In this document: piece by piece, positions 29,030 to 39,389 of the stretch
Position numbering within the stretch: position 1 is the stretch's first letter
How the letters are laid out: each line of letters opens with the position of its first letter
Source of the DNA: Phormidium sp. FACHB-1136
GTDB taxonomy: Bacteria; Cyanobacteriota; Cyanobacteriia; Phormidesmidales; Phormidesmidaceae
Length of the DNA stretch: 64,000 bases
Direction: 5' to 3'
Assembly: GCF_014697375.1 (NCBI RefSeq)
Contig: NZ_JACJRS010000002.1
Coordinates: 62,001-126,000 of the forward strand
Translations under genes and position numbers: made by a program
The notes under the pieces: generated by a model
Seen by the model: only the letters and a program-made list of their open reading frames with translations
Database searches by the model: none
Told to the model about the DNA's origin: nothing

Positions 29030-29893
29030 ATGCCCTACGTTCAGGTCAACCAGGTCGATCATTACTATGAGTGGGTGGGGACAAAGACGCCGCGCCCTGC
29101 GGATTCCTCTAAACCCGTTATGGTGTTTGTCCACGGCTGGGCTGGGTCGGCTCGCTATTGGCGCAGCACCGCCGAGGCGCTCTCCCAGGACTATGACTGC
29201 CTGCTCTACGATATGCGCGGCTTTGGCCGTTCCGTCATTGCATCAGACCAAGTGGACGCCCAAAAAGCACGGGGCTATGAGCTAGAAACCTTTGCCGATG
29301 ATTTGGCCGCTCTGCTAGACACCCTCGGTCTTGCCAAGGTCTCCATCAACGCCCACTCCATGGGAGCCTCCGTCGCGGTCTACTTTTTGAACCGCTATCC
29401 CCAGCGAGTTGAGCAAGCTATCCTCACCTGCAACGGCATTTTTGAATACGACAAAGCCGCTTTCGATGCCTTCTATCGCTTTGGCGGTTATGTGGTGGCC
29501 TTTCGTCCCCAGTGGCTTGGCAAAATTCCTTTGGCTCCCCGCTTTTTCATGGCGCGATTCCTCCATAAACCCATCCCCGCCGCCGAAAAAATCGCCTTTT
29601 TAGAAGACTTCCTCAACGCCGACTACGACACTGCCCTCGGCACCATTTTTACCTCCGTCAGTAAACTCGCGACCGAGGTAATGCCCGTGGAATTTGCCAA
29701 AATTTCGGTGCCCACGCTGCTGGTGTCCGGGGAATTCGACCAAATTACCCCGGCTCCCCTCGGTGAGAAAGCCGCTGATCTAAATCCCAACATCCAGTAC
29801 GCCCTCGTTAAGAAAACCGGGCATTTCCCCATGCTGGAAGATGCCGATACCTACCTAGGCTATGTTCGTCCTTTTCTGGCAACTCCGGTCTAA
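29030..29893 (+). CDS. Alpha/beta-hydrolase fold protein
   Basis: 287 aa. The oxyanion motif HGWAGSARYW, the nucleophile elbow AHSMGAS (Ser), an acid near GEFDQITP and the catalytic His in KTGHFPML make a complete triad. It has no signal peptide and the substrate is unknown. The ATG is 2 bases after the clpX stop, so it is very probably co-translated with clpX; no functional link to proteolysis can be read from the sequence. Confidence 0.88.
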   Translation: MPYVQVNQVDHYYEWVGTKTPRPADSSKPVMVFVHGWAGSARYWRSTAEALSQDYDCLLYDMRGFGRSVIASDQVDAQKARGYELETFADDLAALLDTLGLAKVSINAHSMGASVAVYFLNRYPQRVEQAILTCNGIFEYDKAAFDAFYRFGGYVVAFRPQWLGKIPLAPRFFMARFLHKPIPAAEKIAFLEDFLNADYDTALGTIFTSVSKLATEVMPVEFAKISVPTLLVSGEFDQITPAPLGEKAADLNPNIQYALVKKTGHFPMLEDADTYLGYVRPFLATPV

Positions 29894-29906
29894 TACTCTG
29901 GGTCAC

Positions 29907-30140
29907 TTATTTTAATCCGGGTAATCCTGTTTCATCGGAGAGGGTTTTGGGATGAGTTAAACACTCCACAGGTTGCCCCAGACGATAGATTTCAACCTGT
30001 CGTTGTTCTGGGTCAATCAGCCAGCCCAGTTGTAGGCCATTGTCGAGGTACTCCTGCATTTTGGCTTGCCGATCCGTAAGGTCATCGGAAGGTGATTTGA
30101 GTCCCACCGCAAAATCGGGACAGAGGGGCACAAACCGCGA
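29907..30140 (-). pseudogene. Fragment of a Uma2 (DUF820) family endonuclease-like gene
   Basis: About 75 codons match the middle of Uma2-family PD-(D/E)xK proteins, which are massively duplicated in cyanobacteria: PLCPDFAVGLKSPSDDLTD, MQEYLDNGLQLGWLIDPEQR and VEIYRLG. The usual active-site Glu-x-Lys reads GLKS here (Glu replaced by Gly). Upstream residues (Arg/Ser-rich, to 30281) are unlike the family, and the C-terminus stops early. It is a decayed remnant lying antisense in the pnp upstream region. Confidence 0.7.
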
Positions 30141-30348
30141 TATTGATCTACAGTTTGCCGACCGCCTGGGATGAACGTGCCGACTGAGGGCACCCACTGA
30201 AGTTAAGGTTGTTGAGCAAACCTTAAGTCTTTCTCTTAATTTGGTCTCTGGGGGGCGGCGTCGGGGGGCCAAAAGGGCCATCAGTGCTAGGATCAGGCAA
30301 AAGAACGTACAAAGACGCTGAAACTAGCGAGAAGGACGAAGAAAGTCA

Positions 30349-32499
30349 ATGCAAGAAATTGAAAAATCAATATCCTTTGATGGCCGGGACATTAAGCTGC
30401 GGGTCGGGTTGCTGGCTCCCCAGGCGGGGGGTGCGGTGCTGGTGCAGTCGGGGGAGACCGCCGTTTTGGTGACGGCCACCCGTGCCGCAGGCCGCGAAGG
30501 AATCGACTTTTTGCCCCTATTGGTAGATTACGAAGAACGCCTCTACGCCGCCGGACGCATCCCCGGTGGCTTTTTGCGTCGGGAGGGTCGTCCGCCGGAG
30601 CGGGCGACGCTGATTAGCCGTTTGATCGACCGCCCCATGCGGCCCCTGTTCCCCCAATGGCTGCGGGACGACATTCAAATTGTGGCCACCACCCTCTCCA
30701 TGGATGAGCAGGTGCCCCCCGATGTGCTGGCGGCAACGGGCGCTTCTGTGGCGGTGCTGCTGGCCAAAATTCCCTTCAATGGGCCGATGGCAGCGGTGCG
30801 CGTGGGCCTCGTGGGCGACGATTTTGTCATCAACCCCACCTATAAGGAAGTGGAAAATGGCGACCTGGATCTGATTGTGGCGGGTTCTCCCGACGGTGTG
30901 ATCATGGTGGAAGCCGGGGCCAACCAACTGCCCGAAGCCGACATGATCGAAGCCATTGACTTTGGCTATGAGGTGGTGCAAGACCTGATCCAGGCCCAAC
31001 TCGACCTGATCAAGGAACTGGGCATCGAGATCGTCAAGGAGCCGGAACCGGAAACCGATCCCACCCTGGCCACCTTCATCGAAGAAAAGACCAGTGCCGC
31101 CATTAAAGAGGTGCTGAAGCAGTTTAGCCTCACCAAGCCGGAGCGGGACGAAAAGCTAGACGCCATTAAGGCCGAACTGGTGACGACCATCGACGGGCTA
31201 GAAGAAGATCATCCCGTGAAAGTGGCCGTAGCCGCCAACGGCAAAGCCCTCGGCAACACCTACAAATCCGTCACTAAAAAGCTGATGCGTCAGCAAATTA
31301 TTGACGAGAAAGTTCGCGTCGATGGCCGCAAGTTGGACGAGGTGCGCCCCATCTACTGCCAGGTGGGTCTGCTACCGGAGCGCGTCCACGGGACGGGGCT
31401 GTTCCAGCGGGGGCTCACCCAGGTGATGTCCGTTGTCACCCTCGGCACTCCCGGCGACGCCCAGATGATGGACGACCTGCACCCCGACGAAGAAAAGCGC
31501 TACCTGCACCACTACAACTTCCCCCCCTACTCCGTGGGTGAGACGCGGCCCATGCGCTCCCCCGGTCGGCGGGAAATTGGCCACGGTGCCCTAGCCGAAC
31601 GTGCCCTAGTGCCCGTGCTGCCTCCTAAAGAGGACTTCCCCTACGTGATTCGGGTGGTGTCTGAGGTGCTGTCCTCCAACGGCTCTACCTCCATGGGTTC
31701 CGTCTGCGGTTCTACGCTTTCCTTGATGGATGCCGGGGTTCCGATCACCAAGCCCGTCAGCGGTGCCGCCATGGGCCTAATTAAGGAAGGCGACGAAGTG
31801 CGCATCCTCACTGATATTCAGGGGATCGAAGACTTCCTGGGCGACATGGACTTTAAGGTGGCAGGTACCGACAGCGGTATCACCGCCCTGCAAATGGACA
31901 TGAAAATCACCGGACTGCCCATCAAGGTGATCGCCGAAGCCATTAACCAGGCCAAGCCCGCCCGCCTGCACATACTGGAGAAAATGCTGGCCACCATCGA
32001 CACCCCCCGCACCACGATGTCGAAGTATGCGCCGCAGTTGATCACCTTCAAGATCGACCCCGAAATGATCGGGATGGTGATCGGCCCCGGCGGCAAGAAG
32101 ATCAAGGCCATCACCGAGCAAACCGGAGCCAAGGTAGACATCAACGACGACGGCACCGTCACCGTATCCTGTCTGTCTGGGGAAAAGGCGCGGCAGGCGA
32201 AGTCTATGATCGAAGCCATCGTCTTCAAGCCCTCCGCTGGCGACGTGTTTGTGGGCACGGTGATGCGGGTGATTCCCATCGGTGCCTTCGTCGAATTTAT
32301 GCCCGGTCAAGAGGGCATGATCCACATCTCCCAACTGGCGGACTACCGCGTCGCCAAGGTGGAGGATGAGGTGAACGTGGGCGACGAGGTGATCGTCAAA
32401 GTCCGCGAAATCGACGGTCGGGGCCGCGTCAACCTCACCCGTCTGAACATCCACCCCGATGAAGCAGCGGCAGCACGGGCAGCGGCGGCGGCGCGTTAG
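30349..32499 (+). CDS. pnp: Polyribonucleotide nucleotidyltransferase
   Basis: 716 aa. Phosphorolytic 3'-5' exoribonuclease and RNA-tailing enzyme. Two RNase PH domains, a KH domain ([20 protein letters not shown]) and a C-terminal S1 domain ([20 protein letters not shown]). It ends in an alanine-rich tail. It is the expected partner of the Arg-rich tail of RNase E. The ATG at 30349 is preceded by GAAGGACGAAGAAAG, a weak but plausible ribosome site. Confidence 0.97.
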   Translation: MQEIEKSISFDGRDIKLRVGLLAPQAGGAVLVQSGETAVLVTATRAAGREGIDFLPLLVDYEERLYAAGRIPGGFLRREGRPPERATLISRLIDRPMRPLFPQWLRDDIQIVATTLSMDEQVPPDVLAATGASVAVLLAKIPFNGPMAAVRVGLVGDDFVINPTYKEVENGDLDLIVAGSPDGVIMVEAGANQLPEADMIEAIDFGYEVVQDLIQAQLDLIKELGIEIVKEPEPETDPTLATFIEEKTSAAIKEVLKQFSLTKPERDEKLDAIKAELVTTIDGLEEDHPVKVAVAANGKALGNTYKSVTKKLMRQQIIDEKVRVDGRKLDEVRPIYCQVGLLPERVHGTGLFQRGLTQVMSVVTLGTPGDAQMMDDLHPDEEKRYLHHYNFPPYSVGETRPMRSPGRREIGHGALAERALVPVLPPKEDFPYVIRVVSEVLSSNGSTSMGSVCGSTLSLMDAGVPITKPVSGAAMGLIKEGDEVRILTDIQGIEDFLGDMDFKVAGTDSGITALQMDMKITGLPIKVIAEAINQAKPARLHILEKMLATIDTPRTTMSKYAPQLITFKIDPEMIGMVIGPGGKKIKAITEQTGAKVDINDDGTVTVSCLSGEKARQAKSMIEAIVFKPSAGDVFVGTVMRVIPIGAFVEFMPGQEGMIHISQLADYRVAKVEDEVNVGDEVIVKVREIDGRGRVNLTRLNIHPDEAAAARAAAAAR

Positions 32500-32519
32500 G
32501 AGTCGTCGTCCATGCAGCA

Positions 32520-32626
32520 AACTCCTGCCCTCATCCCCCAGCCCCTTCTCCCAAAATAGGAGAAGGGGAGCCGGATATTCAAAGTCCCTCTCCCAAGGCG
32601 GGAGAGGGATTTAGGGTGAGGGCAGA
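32520..32626. repeat. Two adjacent family A palindromes after pnp
   Basis: First unit 32528-32572: CCCCTTCTCCC facing AGGAGAAGGGGAGCCGG. Second unit 32580-32626: GTCCCTCTCCC facing GGGAGAGGGATTTAGGGTGAGGG. They could act as the 3' end structure of the pnp message. Confidence 0.78.
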
Positions 32627-32687
32627 AGGTTCGTAAATTGGGCGATGCTTAACGCTCAAGACATTCCACTTAACCCAGGACTGGGCT

Positions 32688-33461
32688 ATGGCTGACCGAC
32701 ATCACCACGGTAGGGCAATAGCCCAGTTTTGTATGTTGGCGATCCTGGTGGCCCTTGTTACCGTGGCCTGCCAGTTTCAGCGACCCCAGGCCGAACCCAC
32801 CATTACCCTGCCGCCCCCCACCGAAGGCCCGATTCGGGTGTTGTTTGTGGGCAACAGTTTGACCTTCTACAACGACGGCATCAACTATCACCTCAGTGGC
32901 TTTACCCGCACCTTCCAAACGGGCAGCGTCAGCCAACCCAACTACTCCTGGCAAGACCACTGGAACAGCCCCGACACCCTACGAGCCATCCGCGAGGGCG
33001 GGTGGACTCATGTCGTGTTGCAGGAGCAAAGCCAGCTCCCGGTGATCAACCCGTCCTTTTCCGCAGACTTTGCCGAAAAACTCAGCGGCGAAATTCGCCA
33101 AAGCGGCGCAGAACCCATCCTAATGATGACCTGGGAACGACAGGATAGCCTGGATAAAGGTGTCACCACCCGCAACCTATGGAACGCCTACAGCGCCCTC
33201 GGCCAAACCCTGGGGGTTTACGTCGTCCCCGTCGGGCTTGCCTTTGAACGCGCCCAGCGCAGCCGCCCGGATCTGGTACTGGCCGAGAGCGATGCCCACC
33301 CCACCGTCTACGGCACCTACCTCGCCGCCTGTGTGATCTATGGATTTCTGATGCAGGTCAGCCCCGTTGGCCTGGTCTACCGCCCAGCCGACATGTCAGC
33401 GGAGGATGCCGCTTTCCTCCAGCAAACCGCCTCTGAAATCCTCGGTTTACGGGATCGCTGA
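32688..33461 (+). CDS. SGNH/GDSL-fold hydrolase, predicted lipoprotein
   Basis: 257 aa. The N-terminal hydrophobic segment ends in a lipobox-like LVTVAC (residues ~22-27), so it is probably a lipoprotein. The SGNH fold shows the nucleophile Ser in LFVGNSLTFYN (block I) and the Asp/His pair in ESDAHPTVYGTYLAA (block V). The substrate is unknown; esterase or acetyl-sugar hydrolase activity is usual for the fold. Monocistronic between pnp and tpiA. Confidence 0.8.
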   Translation: MADRHHHGRAIAQFCMLAILVALVTVACQFQRPQAEPTITLPPPTEGPIRVLFVGNSLTFYNDGINYHLSGFTRTFQTGSVSQPNYSWQDHWNSPDTLRAIREGGWTHVVLQEQSQLPVINPSFSADFAEKLSGEIRQSGAEPILMMTWERQDSLDKGVTTRNLWNAYSALGQTLGVYVVPVGLAFERAQRSRPDLVLAESDAHPTVYGTYLAACVIYGFLMQVSPVGLVYRPADMSAEDAAFLQQTASEILGLRDR

Positions 33462-33573
33462 GGACGAAGCGAATCCCTACCCCCTCGATGTTCAGGAATT
33501 TGATCTAGGGTGCCTTTCTTAGTAGGATGCAATGATGCGAGTTCATAGACAAACCCTTTAATCCTGAGACACC

Positions 33574-34308
33574 GTGCGAAAAATTATTCTTGCTGGCAAC
33601 TGGAAAATGTACAAAACCCAGGCGGAGACCCTGGAGTTTCTGAAGCAGTTCTTAGGGCAGCTCAACGAAACCCCTGAGGATCGCAGTGTGGTGCTCTGTG
33701 CGCCCTTCACCGCCCTCAGTGCCCTGTCTAAGAGCCTACACGGAGCCAGAATTAAGGTCGGTGCCCAGAATATCCACTGGGAAGACGAAGGAGCCTACAC
33801 CGGGGAAATTTCTGGCGATATGCTGCGGGAACTGGGGGTGCGCTACGTGATCGTGGGCCACAGCGAACGCCGTCAGTATTTTGGCGAAACCGACGCAACC
33901 GTTAACCTACGCCTGAAGCAAGCCCAAAAATGCGGCCTCATCCCCATCCTCTGCGTGGGCGAAACCAAACAGCAGCGCGATGCCGGAGAAACCGAGGCCG
34001 TGATTGCCACCCAGCTTGAAAAAGACTTGGTCGATGTCGATCAAAATAATCTGGTGATCGCCTACGAACCGATCTGGGCCATCGGCACGGGCGACACCTG
34101 CGAAGCCGAAGAAGCCAACCGTGTCATCGGCGAAATTCGCAAATTGTTGACCAACCCCAACGTCACCATCCAGTACGGCGGTTCCGTTAAACCCAACAAC
34201 GTGGATGAACTAATGGCCCAACCCGAAATTGACGGTGCCCTGGTCGGCGGAGCCAGCCTAGAACCCGACAGCTTCGCCCGCATCGTCAACTTCCAGCCCA
34301 TGGCCTAG
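33574..34308 (+). CDS. tpiA: Triosephosphate isomerase
   Basis: 244 aa. Interconverts dihydroxyacetone phosphate and glyceraldehyde 3-phosphate. N-terminal GNWKMYKT (Lys), catalytic His in [10 protein letters not shown], catalytic Glu in [11 protein letters not shown], and the phosphate-binding [11 protein letters not shown] are present. GTG start at 33574. Confidence 0.97.
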   Translation: MRKIILAGNWKMYKTQAETLEFLKQFLGQLNETPEDRSVVLCAPFTALSALSKSLHGARIKVGAQNIHWEDEGAYTGEISGDMLRELGVRYVIVGHSERRQYFGETDATVNLRLKQAQKCGLIPILCVGETKQQRDAGETEAVIATQLEKDLVDVDQNNLVIAYEPIWAIGTGDTCEAEEANRVIGEIRKLLTNPNVTIQYGGSVKPNNVDELMAQPEIDGALVGGASLEPDSFARIVNFQPMA

Positions 34309-34375
34309 GTCGTAGCCGCATCGCTAGCAGCTACGGGTGGTTGTCAAGGGAAGAAACCGGGCTGCTGTGACCGAC

Positions 34376-34425
34376 AAAAAAGCCCCTGCCACACCCCATC
34401 TCCTAGGGGAACAGGCGGCAGGGGC
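34376..34425 (-). terminator. Rho-independent terminator after pstB
   Basis: On the minus strand GCCCCTGCC ... GGCAGGGGC (perfect 9-bp stem, 26-base loop) is followed by TTTTTTG. It lies about 44 bases past the pstB stop and closes the pst operon. Confidence 0.8.
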
Positions 34426-34468
34426 AACGAATTGCGTTGAAGGAGGAACGAAACTGGGGAGGAAACCG

Positions 34469-35290
34469 TTAGCCGAATCGGCCCTGCACGTAGTCGCGGG
34501 TGGCGTCTTCGCGAGGGTCGGAGAAGATTTTTTCGGTGTCGTCGTATTCCACTAGGTAGCCCACTTTGCCGCCGGATTCGGTGGCCTCGGCGTTGAAGAA
34601 GGCGGTTTTGTCGGAAATTCGCAGGGCCTGCTGCATGTTGTGGGTGACGATGACGATGGTGTAGAACTTCTCCAGTTCCCGCATCAGTTCCTCAATTTTG
34701 AGGGTGGAGATGGGGTCGAGGGCGGAGCAGGGTTCGTCCATCAAAATCACCTCTGGCTCGATGGCGATGGCACGGGCGATGCAGAGGCGCTGCTGTTGGC
34801 CCCCGGAGAGGGAGAGACCACTGTCCTTCAGTTTGTCCTTCACTTCGTCCCAGAGGGCGGCGGATTTAAGGGAGCGCTCCACCAGTTCGTCGTAGTCGCC
34901 CTGGTAACCGTTGATGCGGGCGGCGAAGGTGATGTTTTCGTAAATCGATTTGGGGAAGGGGTTGGGCTTTTGGAACACCATACCAATGCGGCGGCGCACG
35001 TAGACCGGATCTACATCAGGGCCATAGAGGTCGCTGCCGTGCATGGTAATTTTGCCGTCCACCCGTGCCCCTGGGATCAGGTCATTGGTGCGGTTGAAGC
35101 AGCGCAGTAGGGTACTTTTGCCGCAGCCGGAGGGGCCAATGAAGGCGGTGATTTCGTTTTTGAAAATATCCAGGCTGACATCGCGCACGGCCAGGGAAGA
35201 GCCGTAGTAGACGTTGACGTTTTTGGCCCGCAGGGTAGCTTCTTCAACGGGGGTATCAAGCCCAGACTGACTGATGGATTCTGACATCAT
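34469..35290 (-). CDS. pstB: Phosphate ABC transporter ATPase
   Basis: 273 aa. Walker [13 protein letters not shown], signature [14 protein letters not shown], Walker [14 protein letters not shown]. The phosphate-family block [13 protein letters not shown] is diagnostic. Two adjacent ATGs (35290 and 35287) could both serve as start; a TTG at 35299 is less likely. Last gene of pstSCAB. Confidence 0.96.
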   Translation of the reverse strand: MMSESISQSGLDTPVEEATLRAKNVNVYYGSSLAVRDVSLDIFKNEITAFIGPSGCGKSTLLRCFNRTNDLIPGARVDGKITMHGSDLYGPDVDPVYVRRRIGMVFQKPNPFPKSIYENITFAARINGYQGDYDELVERSLKSAALWDEVKDKLKDSGLSLSGGQQQRLCIARAIAIEPEVILMDEPCSALDPISTLKIEELMRELEKFYTIVIVTHNMQQALRISDKTAFFNAEATESGGKVGYLVEYDDTEKIFSDPREDATRDYVQGRFG

Positions 35291-35347
35291 GGCGACCAAA
35301 TTTCTACAGTTAGACGTCGTGGGTTCTCTCAGGGGTGGGAAACGGCC

Positions 35348-36280
35348 CTACTTTTGGAAGCGGTTACGCAGGTAAATGGCTAGGGAGTTCATCGTCAGCA
35401 AAATCACCATCAGCACGATGATGGCCCCGGCAGATAGGGCGTGGAAGGCGGGCTGAGGCCGAGATACCCAGTTGAAAATTTGGATGGGCAGCACCGTAAA
35501 GGGGCTTTGTAACCCGCGCAGGGAGAGTTCTGGTAGGAAGGGAATGTAGGTCAAGGCTCCGATGGTGATCAGCGGTGCCGTTTCGCCAATGGCGCGGGAT
35601 AGGGCCAAAATTACCCCCGTCAAAATGCCGGGAAAGGCCAGGGGCAGAATGTGGGCACGTACCACCTGCCAACGGGTGGCCCCCAGGGCAAAGCCCGCCT
35701 GCCGCAGACTGTTGGGGATCGCCCGTAGAGATTCGCGGGTGGCGATGATCACAATGGGTAGCACCAGCAGAGATAGGGTGAGCGCCCCAGACAGAATGCT
35801 GCGCCCCTGGGTGATGGGGAACATCAACCGCACAAACACCTGGAGACCGAGCAGACCGTAGATAATCGAGGGTACCCCGGCCAAGTTGGAGATGTTGATC
35901 TCAATGGCCTTCGCAAACCAGGTATCGGAGACAAATTCCTCTAGGAAAAGGCCCGCCCCGACGCCAATGGGGAAGGTAAACAGAGCCACGAGTACCATGA
36001 CCCAAATGGTGCCCACCAGGGCCGATACCAAGCCCGCTTCTTCGGGCCGTCGGGAGGGATAGCTGGTGAGGAAGTTCCAGTTAATGACGGGGAGACCGTC
36101 GATCAGCACGTCGATCAGCAGAATGGCCAGCACCGCCAGGGAGAAAATCACTGCGGCCAGGGAGAGGTACTTCACCACCTGGTCAATCAGCTTGCGGCGG
36201 CTAAGGGCGCTAAGGGCGGTTTCCTGGTCGATGTCCCAGCCCTTGTCCATTTTCGTGGGTTGAGGCGACAGAGAGGTCAT
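35348..36280 (-). CDS. pstA: Phosphate ABC transporter permease PstA
   Basis: 310 aa, about six membrane helices. The permease EAA-like loop is visible around [20 protein letters not shown] and [20 protein letters not shown] is the PstA signature. Its start overlaps the pstC stop by one base (TAATG). Confidence 0.96.
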   Translation of the reverse strand: MTSLSPQPTKMDKGWDIDQETALSALSRRKLIDQVVKYLSLAAVIFSLAVLAILLIDVLIDGLPVINWNFLTSYPSRRPEEAGLVSALVGTIWVMVLVALFTFPIGVGAGLFLEEFVSDTWFAKAIEINISNLAGVPSIIYGLLGLQVFVRLMFPITQGRSILSGALTLSLLVLPIVIIATRESLRAIPNSLRQAGFALGATRWQVVRAHILPLAFPGILTGVILALSRAIGETAPLITIGALTYIPFLPELSLRGLQSPFTVLPIQIFNWVSRPQPAFHALSAGAIIVLMVILLTMNSLAIYLRNRFQK

Positions 36281-37215
36281 TATTCGTAGGTCTCCCTATA
36301 CTTACGCACGTACCAGAAGCTGAAGATGTTGAAGACGAGGGTAACGAGGAACAGCGTCATCCCCACCGCAAAGATAGATTTGTAGGCCAAGGACCCCGCC
36401 GGGGTGTCGCCCAAGCTGACCTGCACAATGTAGGCGGTCATGGTCATGATCGGTACGAAGGGGTTGAGGGTGAGATTGGGGTTTTGCCCTGCGGCTAGGG
36501 ACACAATCATGGTTTCCCCCACCGCCCGCGAAATCGCTAGGATGACCGAGGCCACAATCCCCGACAAGGCCGCTGGCAGTACCACCCCAAAGATGGTTTC
36601 CCGCTTGGTGAGGCCGAGGGCGTAGGATCCGCTCCGCAGGGAATCCGGCACGGCGTAGATGGCATCCTCACTGAGGGAAGCCACCAGCGGCGTGATGGAA
36701 ATGCCCAACACAATCCCGGCACTAAGACCGTTGAAGCCGGAAAGACCCGGAACAAAAAGCTGCAAAAATGGCGTGACCAACAGCAGGGCAAAGTAGCCAA
36801 ACACCACCGACGGCACCCCCGCCAAAATCTCTAGGGCAGGCTTGAGGACGCGGCGCAGCTTCGGCGAGGCATACTCACTGAGGTAGATGGCCGATAGCAG
36901 CCCCAGGGGCAGGGCCACGACGATGGCAATGATCGAGGTGAGGAAGGTGGCGCTGAGCAGTACAAAAATGCCGAACTGCGGGTTAGAAAACAGCGGCGTC
37001 CACTGCTTATCGGTCAAAAAATTCCAGAGGGGGACTTCTTTAAAGAATTCAACGGCCTCGAACAATAGCGACAGCACAATGCCGATGGTGGTAGCCACCG
37101 AGATAAAGGCAAACACACCAAACAGCGCCACAATGGCCCGCTGGCTCCACTTGCTCAAGGCTCGGTTTGGCTTCCACAGGTCAGACTGGCCTGTGGGCGG
37201 AAGGTTGGTAGTCAT
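36280..37215 (-). CDS. pstC: Phosphate ABC transporter permease PstC
   Basis: 311 aa from ATG 37215 ([12 protein letters not shown]). About six membrane helices; the EAA-like loop lies near [20 protein letters not shown], with [12 protein letters not shown] following. An upstream in-frame reading to 37293 would cross the hairpin of the pstS-pstC gap and is rejected. Confidence 0.95.
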   Translation of the reverse strand: MTTNLPPTGQSDLWKPNRALSKWSQRAIVALFGVFAFISVATTIGIVLSLLFEAVEFFKEVPLWNFLTDKQWTPLFSNPQFGIFVLLSATFLTSIIAIVVALPLGLLSAIYLSEYASPKLRRVLKPALEILAGVPSVVFGYFALLLVTPFLQLFVPGLSGFNGLSAGIVLGISITPLVASLSEDAIYAVPDSLRSGSYALGLTKRETIFGVVLPAALSGIVASVILAISRAVGETMIVSLAAGQNPNLTLNPFVPIMTMTAYIVQVSLGDTPAGSLAYKSIFAVGMTLFLVTLVFNIFSFWYVRKYRETYE

Positions 37216-37268
37216 CGCGTCATCTCTTGGCGATAGGGAAAGGTAGAGATAGGCGGCTAGGCCAATGC

Positions 37269-37303
37269 AAAAGGGGTCAGCGCGATACAACACTGACCCC
37301 TTT
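37269..37303 (-). terminator. Partial terminator/attenuator between pstS and pstC
   Basis: AAAGGGGTCAG (37270-37280) and CTGACCCCTTT (37293-37303) form a perfect 11-bp stem with a 12-base loop; on the minus strand it ends in TTTT. Such a structure would make pstS mRNA more abundant than that of the permease genes, matching the usual excess of binding protein. Confidence 0.75.
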
Positions 37304-37362
37304 CACACCAATAAACGCTAGCCGTTTAGGTTGGCACTAGAGGTCGTCACGAAGAACAACGA

Positions 37363-38406
37363 CTAGAGCAGATCCACTAGGCTCTTGCCCACAGCAGAGC
37401 CGCCCTCAAACACCGAACCCGTGACCGCATTGGCGGCCCGCTCTTGTACCTTGGCATTGATGTCGGCGGGCAGGGGCACATAGCCCACTTCTTCAATGAG
37501 GGAGGCGTTGGCCATATCTAGGTAGAAGTCCACAAAGGCTTGAACAGCGGGGTTTTCCGCCAGAGAGGTGGTCTTCACGTAGATGAACTCAGGCCGAGAG
37601 AGGGGAGAGTAGCTACCGTCGGCGATGGTTTCGGGGCTGGGAGCCACGCAGCCCGTGCCGCCATCGATTTCCACCAGCTTCAGACGGTCGGAGTTTTCCA
37701 CGTAGTAGGCGAAGCCAAAGAAGCCCAGGCCATTGGGATCGGTGGATACACCCTGCACGATCACGTTGTCGTCTTCGCTAGCAGTGTAGTCACCCCGGCT
37801 TTCGCCGTCAGCGCCAATCGCTTCCATGAAGAAGTCGTAGGTACCGGAGTCGGTACCAGGGCCAAACAGACCAAGGGGCTGATCGGGGAAGTCGGCTCGA
37901 ATCTGGTTCCAGTTGGTGACGGTGCCCTGGGCAGCGGGTTCCCACATGGTCTTCAGTTCGTCGGTGGTGAGGCACTGGGCGAACTCGTTGTCGGGGTGTA
38001 CCACTACAGAGAGACCATCAAAGGAGATGGGCAGTTCAATGAATTCGATGCCAGCCGCTTTACACAGGTCGATTTCTTCCTGCTTGATGGGGCGAGAGGC
38101 ACCGCTGATGTCGGTTTCGCCCGCGCAGAATTTCTTGAAGCCGCCGCCCGTACCGGAAACGCCCACGGTGACCGCCACGCCCGGATTGGCCTTACCAAAT
38201 TCCTCGGCCATGGCCTCGGAGATGGGGAACACGGTACTGGAGCCATCCACCAGCACAGACCCAGTGAGGTCAGAACCGCCCGCTGCTGTGGTGGTATCGG
38301 TAGCGCCACCCCCGGTTTGGGTGCCGCCACCACAGGCCACCAGACCCAACACACCTGCTAATAGCAGACCAGAACGACCAACGGAAAATAAACGATTGGA
38401 CAACAT
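37363..38406 (-). CDS. pstS: Phosphate-binding lipoprotein PstS
   Basis: 347 aa from ATG 38406, preceded by GAGGAAG. Signal peptide with lipobox LGLVACGG, then a short Gly/Thr linker and the periplasmic binding domain (GSVLVDGSSTVFPISEAMAE, GTGGGFKKFCAGETDISGAS, FGPGTDSGTYDFF). These phosphate-contact loops are typical of PstS. First gene of the operon, 587 bases downstream of a Pho-box array. Confidence 0.96.
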   Translation of the reverse strand: MLSNRLFSVGRSGLLLAGVLGLVACGGGTQTGGGATDTTTAAGGSDLTGSVLVDGSSTVFPISEAMAEEFGKANPGVAVTVGVSGTGGGFKKFCAGETDISGASRPIKQEEIDLCKAAGIEFIELPISFDGLSVVVHPDNEFAQCLTTDELKTMWEPAAQGTVTNWNQIRADFPDQPLGLFGPGTDSGTYDFFMEAIGADGESRGDYTASEDDNVIVQGVSTDPNGLGFFGFAYYVENSDRLKLVEIDGGTGCVAPSPETIADGSYSPLSRPEFIYVKTTSLAENPAVQAFVDFYLDMANASLIEEVGYVPLPADINAKVQERAANAVTGSVFEGGSAVGKSLVDLL

Positions 38407-38992
38407 AGCTTCCTCAGTTTCACCTAAAACACAATACAAACAGACAAACTTAGGGCTGTCTTGAACGCAGGGAAGCAGTTCCTAGGCTAAATTAACGATG
38501 ATGGCCTATTTCAAAAGCCAATCACATCCTAGTATCCTGCTTTTGCTCAGCCAAATATAACACTGATCGTCTTCAAGTTTAAGCCATGCCTATCACGCCG
38601 ATCTCCATCCGTGTCTGATCTATCTCTACTCAACGGAATTTAACTAGCGCTTAGTATGGAGGCTTAAGAACCTCCTTAAATCAAGCACCCATCTCTTTCA
38701 CAGACGTAAGACCATTCCACAACATTCAGAAAATGCTCGATTTGGTCATCCTTAAGCACCAATGAGAATGCCATTTAGCATTCTTTAAGATATTCTTAAA
38801 ATCAGATAGGTGCCTTGAATTTTGCGAACCAAAGGAACACCCTAAAGACAAACATTAATCCTTAGCGATTTCCCCTTTGATAGCTCAACCAAAACCTAGT
38901 TCAGCCTTACACAACAGACTGCGGCTGGGTCAAACGGCCTACGGTTTACAGGGGGTATGCTACCCCGGTCGTGTTAATAACTGTTTGAGTTC
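38407..38992 (-). promoter_or_regulatory. pstS leader/promoter region
   Basis: 586 bases without a gene, notably A+T-rich. It contains a 15-base palindrome (GGGGTA-TGC-TACCCC, 38952-38966) just downstream of the Pho box. A second group of TTAA elements lies in 11-bp register at 38752, 38785 and 38796 (plus an imperfect TTTA at 38774), which may be weaker regulator half-sites. The transcription start could not be placed. Confidence 0.5.
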
Positions 38993-39033
38993 ACATTAAC
39001 GAAATCTTGGCTTCTGGTTAAGTCGAGGTTAAA
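38993..39033 (-). promoter_or_regulatory. Pho box (SphR/PhoB-type direct repeats) of the pst operon
   Basis: Read on the minus strand, four 8-mers stand at exact 11-base spacing: TTTAACCT, CTTAACCA, GCCAAGAT, GTTAATGT. The first two match the cyanobacterial Pho-box consensus (pyrimidine-TTAA-pyrimidine-pyrimidine-T/A) perfectly; the third is degenerate and the fourth partial. The array points towards pstSCAB, the only downstream operon. Phosphate-starvation induction is inferred. Confidence 0.7.
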
Positions 39034-39050
39034 AAGGCCAAGTTATGAGC

Positions 39051-39352
39051 GTAGGTTGGATGCAGCCAAACAGAACCCAACACCTACCGAGGCGTTAGGG
39101 CTGTTTGGGTTCTGCGATCACGCCACCCAACCTCATACCAAATCCGAGTTGGACAATCCCGATTCCTAGCCCAGTAAACCGTAGGGGCGAGGTCTCCTCG
39201 CCCGCTGATACCGGGGGCAAATAAGCCGGATTCAGTATCAGCAGATCACAAACATGCTCTTTTGCCATGATCCAGCCCTCACCCCCAGCCCCTCTCCCTC
39301 CTGGGAGCCGGAAGCCTTTCAACGTTCTGGGAGAGGGATTTGGGGTGAGGTC
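39051..39352. repeat. Intergenic block of inverted repeats, including a family A copy
   Basis: Three structures follow each other. 39069-39118: CCAAACAGAACCCAACA facing GCTGTTTGGGTTCTG. 39178-39217: GGGGCGAGG facing CCTCGCCC. 39271-39352: CCCTCACCCCCAGCCCCTCTCCC with a facing GGGAGAGGGATTTGGGGTGAGG, a family A unit whose loop is enlarged by GCCGGAAGCC. No gene is seen here. Confidence 0.65.
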
Positions 39353-39389
39353 TGCGGGGACTTTGCGATCTACCCAACCTAGGCGGTCT

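Noticed and set aside
39095-39322. Small minus-strand gene in the pst-desulfurase gap
   Set aside because: The reading is a translation of family A and other inverted repeats (GFRLPGGRGAGGEG), not a protein family.
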